DNA from: Hygrocybe punicea
Lineage: Eukaryota; Basidiomycota; Agaricomycetes; Agaricales; Hygrophoraceae
Length of the DNA: 64,000 nt
Reading direction: 5' to 3'
Assembly: GCA_963556145.1 (NCBI GenBank)
Contig: OY744463.1
Coordinates: forward strand, 2,480,001-2,544,000
Both the position numbers and the translations under genes were made by a program. Under the pieces are notes generated by a model that ran no database searches, was not told the origin of the DNA, and saw only the letters and a list, made by a program, of their open reading frames with translations. Positions 55,604 to 64,000 of the stretch are shown here, in pieces. Position 1 is the stretch's first letter. Every line of letters begins with the position of its first letter.

Positions 55604-55755
55604 TTGTAGATATTTGTTACTCCCTTCATGTTTGCATCTGTCTTCCGTAGCAGACCTTGTATCCATGTGTATCTGCTTGGATTGTTGTTTCTTGCTTCTG
55701 TGTATTTCCAGTTATGATTACGTTTAGTACTATATGCCCGAGAACAACACGACCA

Positions 55756-58700
55756 TCAGTTCCGCTTTAGGGTCAACTTGAGCTTGGGACCCGCGTTCAT
55801 CGATGGTGTCGATGGGATAGAACCCTCAACGTCTTCTACTGCCATCGCCGACACAGGGGGGCTGGTAGCGAGCGGCGACGGCACCGCCGCTGGGAACCCG
55901 AAATTCGACGCCGATGGCCCCCTGTTGAATCCGAGATTCGGCAAGTTGGGTGGTGGCGGCGGGCTCGTTGCTGATGGAGCCGGAACTGTCCCACTGTTGA
56001 ACTCGGCCCATCGAGGACACTTGCGATTCGTTTCTGGTGTGGTGGAACTTGAGCATACACTGGCGCCATTGGAAAATATCCACGTACTCATGTGTCCCAT
56101 TTGCCCGCAATGTCCGCAACGTCGCTGATTGAGTAAATCTGAAATAAAATCTGAAAAAGGAAACAGGAAAAAGGCGACGAACCGTTGTATCCGGTTTCAC
56201 AGGCCGGTTGAGCTGCATCGGTGTTCCCCCCTCCTTGACAATCTTTGCATTCTTCCTGTGCAGACGACGTTCCTGATTCTTCTTCATCCTGGTGATCTCC
56301 TCTTCGAGTCTACAACTTGATGAGCACGAATTTTCAAACGAAATTATGCAAGATCGCCTCTCGCCTTTTCTTTGCACGCTTGTCCTTGTCCGCGTCCCCA
56401 GTGGGCGCCAAACTGTCGGCGAGCGTGGCCTCTTCCTCCAGAACCTGCCGCCCGCGCACATACGCGCGGATGACAGCAGGATCGCGTATGATCTCCGTTT
56501 GCCACGCCCCATCGATCTGGAGGATGGCCGTAAGGCATCACAGTCACAGAGATCAATTCCCGCTAGCACACACCAGCCGCCTGATTCGCATGACTCTTCT
56601 GCTCCCATCCGGTCCCATACTCATTTCGCGCTCCCGTTCAAGCGAGGACCCGCGACTGAACGCGGGGGATGGAGGCCCGGAAGGCTCAGCAGCCACCGGT
56701 GACATAGCCGGAGAATACGGGAAAGCGTCACCCCGGACGGATGCCTGCCGTCGGGGCTTCTTTACATCTTTCTTCTCGTCTTCGTCCGTGAGCTGGGGCT
56801 CGTCCTTCCGGCTGAGCGAGTCGAACTGTGCCTTCCATATTCGCTCAATCTCCGACTTGTAAATCTGCTGTTGCTCGGCCACGTTGTACCGGTGGGCAGA
56901 CTTGGGACGGTTCTCTGCCTCAGCTGAAACCGGAATTTTTCAACGATTCGTCAATGGTGCGCAACAAATGAGGAGTATTACCCATTTTTTGCTCGTAATC
57001 CTCCCCGGCTTTGACAAAGATATCCTTCATCGATATCCGGATGAAGCTGAAAGCCTCCCCGCGGCCTGTGGGGTCGCCGTCCCCGTGGAGCCGCAGCATC
57101 GCCTTGGCCTGTGTGGCAAAGAGAAAGTTCTTCGTCGTGATCCAAGGAGCAAGTTGTTGTTCGACTGAAAGGTTAGCTTCGTCGCCTTCTGCGGCATCTG
57201 CAGATTGGCTATATCCAGCGTCTTGCAAATGCCGCTGTCCGACTTGCATGCTTTCCGTGAGAACTACTTGTTCTGGCACAACCATCTTCAGCATGTCCGT
57301 ATCAGAGGGGATAGTTGTTGACTTCAACCGCCAGAACCCTTGGTGAGGGCCTCGTCTGTGATACTCCATAAACTCCTGTTTGAACCCAGTCAGACTCAGA
57401 CTAAACCACTATCAAGTTGGAGTCATGATATCCGGCACCTTGAGCCTTTGTCTCATCTGCAACTCGTTTTGATCAGGAAAATACTTCATCAGCCTCGAAA
57501 TTTTGAGTCGCTCTCCCTGGCTTTTCTTCAGCAACTTAAATGCAATGATCTGCAGCCGAAATTTGATCGTATTTGTGATCTTTCGTGAGTGTGGTCCTGG
57601 GACTTCTGTGATGGGATATGTTTGGCCGATGACGAACAGATTCTTCATCTCGCGCAAGAAATACTTGGTCTCGCCTTTCACTGTATTTCTATTTTAATGA
57701 TGGTCTGAGTAGTCCAGCAACCAGGCTCGCGAAGAATCGAACCTGACAACAAGAAAATCTGTTGCATAAGGCTTCTGACGGAACAAGGGTGCTCGAATGA
57801 GGTTGTTGTACAGCGCAGGCATGGTTTGGCCGGGGTACACATAACCAAATTTCATGAACGGCGACTCGTCTTGAGGTTCGAGAACAAAGGGTACGCCGAG
57901 GTCGTACTGTAAGCAGGATCAGTAGTCTAGAACTCGAGGAGTGGTTGTTGACCAACTTTGGGCACATAGTCGTCTTTTTCATCTTTCTTCCGGTAGTAGT
58001 TAACAAGTGCACTGCCCATTCCGAAATTAGGTATGATGGGAGGATGCTCCTCCTAATTTAGGTTGATAGTGTATGACAAAACATGCAGTATCATTGGAGT
58101 ACGCACTGAGTATTCCCATAGCACGAAATTGCTTGTATCCCGTAGGCTCAAATCGATGCTCTTTCGTAGGCCCTCCCCAATGTTTCCTCCTTTGCCCAAT
58201 TTTCTGCCCGCCTTATCCTTCTTCTTTTTGGCGGTGCGCACTTTGCTAAAGTGCAGCTCGATATTTGACGGAAATTGCAAGGCGGGACGGTGGAATGACC
58301 GTGCTTCCTGCTTCGAAAGCCGTGTTTTATACTACAATTGGTAGCGTTCAGTCAGATGGGAGAGTCTGCAGCATTGGTAGCTCACAAAGGGCAGTTGCAG
58401 TTTCTGTGCTGGATAGGCGTGTTCCACGACAAGTTGACCAAATGTCTGACGGACGCGATGCCTCCCACCTTCCTTAGAAACCTCATAGAAATGATCATTG
58501 GATAGGTTGAACTTGTCACGCGCTTGACCTCCGTCCGTCCGTAGACGTTTCCTTGGTCTGACGGTATCCGCTGTGATGAATACTTAAGAACTGGCAGAGA
58601 CGATTGCGGACAAAAGGACTAACAGGAGACACGTTCTTCTGGGACGACATCGTCCTCATGATTAAACTCCAATTGCGTAAAATCTCGGAAGGGTGCTCTC

Positions 58701-59615
58701 GGACTCCAAATAATACTTCGTGTCCACGCCCCGGACTCGATAGCTTTATTCGCAGGCGCAGTAAGCCCCGTTTCGAGCACAGGTGGATGGGCAAAGGTAT
58801 TCTCTGGTTCGTAAACGATCTGATCTTCCCAATTTGAGAGAAGTACGAGGTCGAATATACGATCATGTAGGGACATGGAAACCGGAACGTCAGTTTTTTC
58901 ACGCTCCTGTTGGAGATCTATATCCAGGTCTGCCCATGGAGTCAGCTAAAATATACACACCTCCAACGCAAGTCGCAAGTCTAGTTCGACACTTCCAGAT
59001 GACACGACCTCCTCCACACGTCTATTCTCTACCTGCCTCCTTGTGTCGCCCGCAACAGCCTCAAGGAACCCTCTTTGAGGCTCTTTTCTCCTTGGATACA
59101 CACTCTCGACTGTCCCGAAATCAATGAACTTCGATCTAAAGTGAAAAAGGATTCATACCATAAAATGGTTTCTTGGAGAGCCGAGACTTCCTGATAGTAT
59201 AGCCCTTGAAAAGTTCGCTGAACTCCAGAACCTTTCCTCGCTCAAATGCTGGAAATCGTTCATATACGGTTTTGGGTCGCTCAATGAGGCGCTTCACTAC
59301 CCGTGTCCGTTTCTGCCTTTGTCGCATTCCACCCGGAGAGTGTATTTCCGTCTTGACGGGCGGCATATCTGAACTTTCCTCCTCCATCTCACGATCTACT
59401 TCTGCTTCCCAGTCTTGACCTTGACCTTGACCTACGGCACCATCTTCGCCCCATTTCTCACTATAGATTTGAGTGGAGTTCAGAGCAGGAATCCCAGAGA
59501 TGCCAAGCCGATTAGATAGAGCGGCACCGGCTGGCAAAGACAAACCGGTGAGAATTTGGTCGAGCGATATTCCAGTCAATGCGGAAACCGCTTCGCTCTC
59601 GTCCTGTGCGGACAT
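55756..59615 (-). CDS. TAF1: TFIID subunit TAF1
   Basis: Largest TFIID subunit, scaffold for RNA polymerase II preinitiation. ATG 59615 (MSAQDESEAVSALTG). Landmarks: LFKGYTIRKSRLSKKPF, VYPRRKEPQRGFLEAV, MSLHDRIFDLVLLSNWEDQIVY, KFNLSNDHFYEV, the DUF3591 core (LRKSIDLSLRDTSNFVLWEYSEEHPP, FGMGSALVNYYRK, PFMKFGYVYPGQTMPALYNNL, KLKISRLMKYFPDQNELQMRQRLKEFMEYHRRG), a helical KKPRRQAS linker, and a C-terminal zinc knuckle CGHCGQMGHMKTNRKC formed by splicing out about 56020-56063. It ends LKLTLKRN. No bromodomain, as in other fungi. About a dozen introns; fine borders in the middle are not all resolved. Confidence 0.93.
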
Positions 59616-59940
59616 CCTAGGTCACGGTGGTGCACGATTGTAAGGTAGGTGTCACGTGCCACTCTGATGGACAGTGATCTCGCAGCAAAACTTGTCGTAC
59701 GCCAAAGAAAAAGAAATACCGTCAACTAGTGCTGATTAATACACCCCTGCAGGCGTTCCGAAATAAAGTCGCCAAGAATGCGGAGCATGTTATTTTTGCT
59801 GTGTTTCCTGTCAAGGTCACTTCCAAGTCATTAATTCCCCCTTGTTAGGAAAGTTGACACCTCTTTCAGATAATGTGGGATGCCCGTATCATATTGATGC
59901 GAAGTGACTCTCAAACAACTTACACAGAGAACTGCAAAAA
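59616..59940. other. Divergent promoter spacer
   Basis: A 325-bp gap between divergent TAF1 and the PA28-like gene. It contains a CACGTG near 59654. No gene is seen. Confidence 0.5.
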
Positions 59941-60926
59941 ATGATAGATGGCACCTCATGCCCTTCCTCTCCTTTTCATATTTCTCACACCTCTTCCACC
60001 ACTGGTGTGACTATTTATCCTCCGTCTTCAGCACCACCTACTTCATTGTCTGAACCGCAATCCAAGAAGCGAAAAATAATGGCTGACGTCTCGGGGATCT
60101 CCCAGACCACAGCATCCAACCAGAACCCGGACATGAGTGATACTCACTATGCGAGATACCCCAACCATTTCCTTGCAAATCCACAAATGTCAACCGCTTA
60201 CGAGGTGGTCAAACGAGAGTGTGAACAATTGGTGGACCTTTGTGTGAGTAAACCGTTCTTTGTACTGATTATCCCATCTCAAGCTGGCTTCGCAGGACAA
60301 GGTTAAGCTCTGGGTGACTTTGAGTATGCCGAAGTGAGTTGGGTGTGCCTCGAGCGTTTTTTCTGTCTCATTTTTATCACCAGAATTGAAGAGTATGTTC
60401 CTTGGCTCAGGCTATGATCTTGGTAACGCTTATTTCTTGGTTCTGCTTAATCCTTGTTTCTGTTAAGCGGTGATAAATTCGGTATGTTTTTGGAATAACT
60501 CAGCCAACCCCACACTTACCCTGATAAATGTCCAAATTGCAGGTGTGCAGAGTCAAGAGGGTATGAATAGCAGAATCATTCTATTTTTATATGCTGTCAT
60601 CCTCTTTGGCAGTCCTCTCGGAACTGCATCGGGCGCAAGAAAGTGCATTCAATCTGCGTGACACGGCTCGTCAAGACTACCTCGCCAGGGCCAAGATCTG
60701 CTCAAAGGTCGTCAAATACCCAAATTTGCAAGATTATTCAGTAGGTTATGAGGTGTACATTACATATTTGGAAACTTATTCCTTCCGGCAGCTGGCCTTG
60801 AAGGAACACGATGAAAAACAGCTATATCTCGCTCGCCAACACCTCTTTGACATACGAAACATTTATGCTATTACGACCGACATTCTTCACAAGAACATTA
60901 GTGTCGTTCGCAAGTTCCGAGAGTAA
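59941..60926 (+). CDS. PA28/REG-type proteasome activator (PSME3-like)
   Basis: Subunit of the 11S cap that opens the 20S proteasome without ATP. ATG 59941 (or an internal ATG near 60079). Exons join to YPNHFLANPQMSTAYEVVKRECEQLVDLC|DKVKLWVTLSMPK|IEDGDKFG|VQSQE|VLSELHRAQESAFNLRDTARQDYLARAKICSKVVKYPNLQDYS|LALKEHDEKQLYLARQHLFDIRNIYAITTDILHKN. This matches the PA28 C-terminal four-helix domain, including the activation-loop region around SMPKIEDG. A basic KKRK near residue 42 suggests nuclear location, as for PA28-gamma. Six exons, three of them tiny. About 250 residues; the last residues are short compared with animals. Confidence 0.85.
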
Positions 60927-61002
60927 ATAAATGTTGGGGGCCTATCGCATTTTTTTTAAATTTGCCCTGCCCATGGCCATTGGCTACGCCATTGTCGTAA
61001 CT

Positions 61003-62703
61003 TCATATGGAAATCGTTTTAAAAATGTTGAACCCATCCAGTGCAGTGCTAATGAGGGCGCCGGGAAGCTGAGGATGCCAGTGCACCTCCTTGACGTCCT
61101 TCTGGCCCTGATGAACGAATAACAACTGGGGAGGCACTTCACGGCCACCTTCCAATGTTTCATTCATTCCTGACTCCTCATCATCGTGTTCTACGGCAAG
61201 ATCCCATAGTGTGATTTGGTCATCCGCGCCTGATGCTGCAAAAACAGAATCTTCCGTTGGATGCCATTCAATGGATGTTATTGGTGCGTGATGCCAGGTA
61301 AAACAGGCAACTGGCGTCGGATTGGGTGTTGCAGTTCTGTCAGTTCGTTCCATGTGAGTGCAAAGTGTGAGTGGAGGTAGGCCATACCCTCTTTTCTTCA
61401 CGTTTCGCAAGTCCCAAACCTTAATCCCGCCCTCATCTCCGCCACTAAGAAGTAGATAGCTACTGGTTCTGTTCCAGCTAATTACGTTGACATCACTCTC
61501 ATGCGCCATATCCATCCCGGCGACGCTCTGGCGTCCCTTACTCCGAACATCCCAGATTTGAATACTCGTATCGGCTGAACACGAAGCAAAAACAGTCGGT
61601 TCCGATGGACTCCACTGCAAATCTTCCACGCTTGAAGTGTGAGAGGTGAATGGTTGTGAGAGTGCTTTGAAACCGGAAGGCGTAGAGGTTGTCAAGTAAA
61701 TTTTTGAATGAACATCGCCAGTCAGCAGCCGAAGACCGGATGGGTTGCTCTCCCCAGACGACGCCCAGTCCATTGCAAAACCTTCGGAACGTCCATGAGA
61801 ATTGATGGTGAAGACTGGCGCGTGGATGCGTGTTCTGTCAAGTTGGTACCCAGGTACGTCCAAAGATTCGATTTGAGGCCGAATGTCCCAGATATGCACC
61901 CTCCCGGTTTCAGCCCACGTTGCAACGTGATAAGGCTGGGAAACGGGGAAAAGAGGCGCCAATGTCGGGATAGGTTGAGCACGGACACGGTTTACACCGC
62001 CAAAGTGTGGCACAGTGCGATATTCAAGTACGGGATCTTCGTCAAGATCGTTGTCGTCAGGATCGTCGTCGTCATCCGAGTCAGAGTCATCTGGGGCATC
62101 TCTTAGAAACACGTTACCACAGGAGGTTAAAGTTTTACACACCGCCATCTTTTTGCGTTCGATGCAATGAGGATAGCTTGTATACCAAAACTTCATTGTT
62201 TTTTGCAACATCGGCCTGAGTCCCTGCCACTAGATATGCGGTTGCAGGGTACCGCTGACGCTCGTAGCCTAGATTATCTCTCAAGACATCGAATGACAGA
62301 CAAGGCCAGTTCACTTTCATGGTGTGCCGCATTACGTAGACCGAATCGTCTGCCTCCAGTATCTCGTCGTTGCCCAACACATGGGTCCCTGGAATGAATA
62401 CGGTCGGAGCTGAAGGAGATTCAGCAGACTCCTCAATTGCAGGTAGGATTTCGTCGACGTCCATACCTGCATTACTGTAAAAGTGGCGATCTGGCAATGA
62501 GAAATATTTGGATCAAGAAACACACCACCTTCCTCTTCCTCATCAATGACCTCTTCTTCGCTTTCTAACTCATCTTCCCAAGCATCCTCGAACTCGCCCA
62601 TCTCATCGGCTCCATAATTCGCGCGCTTAATACCACTTGCAGAAGCCTTTGCGAAAGCTTGACCTTCAAGGGTTGACGGTTCTGTGGCCGTTCGCTTGGA
62701 CAT
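61003..62703 (-). CDS. RRB1: Ribosome assembly WD40 protein Rrb1/GRWD1
   Basis: Nucleolar chaperone-like factor for ribosomal protein L3 and 60S assembly. ATG 62703 (MSKRTATEPSTLEG). The acidic N-terminal region (EFEDAWEDELESEEEVIDEEEEGG) and VFIPGTHVLGNDEILEADDSVYVM-like block precede MKVNWPCLSFDVLRDNLG, the H4/Rpl3-binding-type CAF1C segment. After an intron the seven WD repeats follow (HVATWAETGRVHIWDIR; VEDLQWSPSEPTVFASCSADTSIQIWDVR; VNVISWNRTSSYLLLSGGDEGGIKVWDLR; ITSIEWHPTEDSVFAASGADDQITLWDL). It ends VHWHPQLPGALISTALDGFNIFKTISI. About 500 residues. Its stop is 76 bp from the convergent PA28-like gene. Confidence 0.93.
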
Positions 62704-63042
62704 GCAAGTTTGAAAAGACTTTATTTTTGGCTTGTCTTTGGTAACCCCGTGACCAGAGTTGTAAGCCTTATTACGTAATACATAACGTCCACCCGCGCCC
62801 ACAGTGGGCCCACTACATGTATTTGGGTATTTGGGTAATGTCTTACCTGGCGAGGTCGTATATGTATACGTATACAGTAGTCTGAGGGTGACGACGCCTG
62901 TCGATTTGTAACAACGGGCCCCGCAGGTGATTATTATTACGATGCCGGTAACTTAGAACGCGTATGTGACACGTCAGTCGCCCCTGAACATAAATTATTG
63001 TTATAAGAGCTGGGCCCGGGTGGTTACGACAACTTCATCGAA
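62704..63042. other. Divergent promoter spacer
   Basis: A 339-bp gap between divergent RRB1 and the MAPEG gene. A GTATATGTATACGTATAC near-palindrome lies at about 62859-62876. No gene or tRNA is seen. Confidence 0.5.
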
Positions 63043-63835
63043 ATGTCGACCATCGTTTTACCAGACGGGTGGGAGATCCAATGAGCTCAGTCCTTTCGTT
63101 GCTCATCTTCTTCTAGGTTTCAATACGTAGTCGCTGCTGTCGCCTTGACTCCTTGGGTTCTCATGGGCCAGACCTTTGTAGTCGTCAAGCATCGGAAGGT
63201 CGCAGGGATCAAGTACCCTCAACGTACGCTTTGCTTTTTAGTCTCACTGTGGGCCTTGTCTTATTCAACTTGCAGTCTACGCTGACAAGGCGCAGATTGA
63301 GGCCTCGAAGAATGCACTCATTTTTAATTGTGCTCAGCGTACGTAAACCCTCCACACATTGGCCCGCAATCGAGGCTTGATATATATTGGCCATTTTCAG
63401 GTGCGCACCAAAACACCCTCGAGACCTTACCTGTCGTGGTAATCTCGTGAGTATGGCCGGCGTTTCATGCAGTAAAATGGTGTTCATGTCTTGCACAGTA
63501 CACTCGTCGCCGGTCTGAAATATCCAATTCCTGCGGCCGCCCTATGTGCGGCATGGTCAATTGGCCGCTTCATATACACTCGCGGATACGTTACTGGGGA
63601 TCCCGCGAAAGTGAGTGTCCGTCTGACAGGCTATGCTAACCTTCCCTTGAAATTTACCCTCGACTTCACAGCGTGGTCCGGGCAGTATCTTTGCGAACAT
63701 TATGATGACTTGTGAGATATTTATTTTGTTTCTGATCTGTGAGATCATTCCTGACCTTCTCATGGCACACTAGTACTTCTTCTTGGATCTACATATGTCG
63801 CTCTCCAGCCCGTTGTTGCGGGTCTTGCTGTCTAA
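63043..63835 (+). CDS. MAPEG family microsomal glutathione S-transferase (MGST3-like)
   Basis: Four-helix membrane enzyme for glutathione conjugation or peroxide reduction in the ER or outer mitochondrial membrane. ATG 63043; exon 1 MSTIVLPDG splices (GG|GTGGGA) to FQYVVAAVALTPWVLMGQTFVV (helix 1). After an intron: VYADKAQIEASKNALIFNCAQRAHQNTLETLPVVVIS, with the MAPEG signature FNCAQRAHQNTLE (substrate-loop Asn, Arg and His present). Then TLVAGLKYPIPAAALCAAWSIGRFIYTRGYVTGDPAK, a short exon ending MMT, and the last helix LLLLGSTYVALQPVVAGLAV, stop 63833-63835. About 150 residues, the usual MGST3 length, complete. Confidence 0.92.
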
Positions 63836-64000
63836 TCTTGGAAGGATTTTGGAAGATGATCACTAGTACTGGAGCCTTTGTTGTCATATCTGTTAACCAA
63901 TTGTTGGACTCTTATCCTTTTCAAAAACTTTCGAATTTCAAGCTTTGTAGTCTAAATCATGCCGTGACTTTCAGAAGGAGTTGACTGCACATTGCACAAT
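63836..64000. other. 3' flank of the MAPEG gene
   Basis: Short 3' flanking sequence up to the window edge; no further feature is supported. Confidence 0.5.

Noticed and set aside
1..64000. tRNA genes, rRNA genes, CRISPR arrays, bacterial operons
   Set aside because: No cloverleaf-like B box with matching stems, no spaced direct repeats with unique spacers, and gene structure is eukaryotic throughout.

Overview
The window is nuclear DNA of a filamentous basidiomycete, most likely a mushroom-forming Agaricomycete. Genes are dense and almost all are split by introns of about 45-65 nt with GTxxGT...CTAAC/YAG signals. The mobile elements (Plavaka transposase, hAT-type ends) and the DUF6533 and DUF6698-like proteins are families typical of Agaricomycetes. 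No tRNA, rRNA or bacterial-type feature was seen.

Left part (1-20.9 kb) is repeat- and transposon-rich. It holds a purine/pyrimidine simple-sequence tract (about 480-1125) and a 34-bp-period minisatellite (about 1547-3580) that is interrupted by a 318-bp foldback hAT-type MITE. Next come a minus-strand gene of unknown role with a coiled coil and a C-terminal Zn2Cys6-like motif (3598-5036), a gene-poor stretch, and a degenerate Plavaka element. That element has a transposase pseudogene at 9804-14112, a possible companion gene and shared subterminal repeats. An hAT-type end at 15848 interrupts a small ORF; it is followed by a truncated zinc-finger transposase-like gene and a DUF6698-like gene (18175-19610).

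Right part (20.9-64 kb) is a conserved housekeeping block: dmc1 (meiotic recombinase), BDP1 (TFIIIB), an Hst3/4-type sirtuin, RPB6, a two-RRM protein, two tandem DUF6533 membrane proteins, a serine-rich protein with an RRM-like tail, CFD1 (Fe-S assembly), RFC4/human-RFC2-type clamp loader subunit, mitochondrial seryl-tRNA synthetase, LSB5 (VHS-GAT), a FAR1-like DNA-binding protein, UTP11, a myosin regulatory light chain, an AYR1-like SDR, a secreted PLC-X protein, PacC/Rim101, TAF1, a PA28-type proteasome activator, RRB1/GRWD1 and a MAPEG microsomal GST. They are not one pathway. They do group by theme: transcription machinery (BDP1, RPB6, TAF1), ribosome assembly (UTP11, RRB1), and DNA replication or recombination (dmc1, RFC4, sirtuin).

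The most striking non-coding signals are a cluster of five GCCAAG sites, including a 14-bp palindrome, in the 70 bp before the PacC start codon; an MluI cell-cycle box in the 98-bp promoter shared by RFC4 and the mitochondrial SerRS; a perfect CRE upstream of dmc1; a 9-nt microexon in dmc1; and five apparent GC-AG introns. I found no clearly new multi-gene system. The best candidates for unexplored biology are the PacC promoter, the minisatellite whose palindromic core flips, and the unknown Zn2Cys6/coiled-coil gene.
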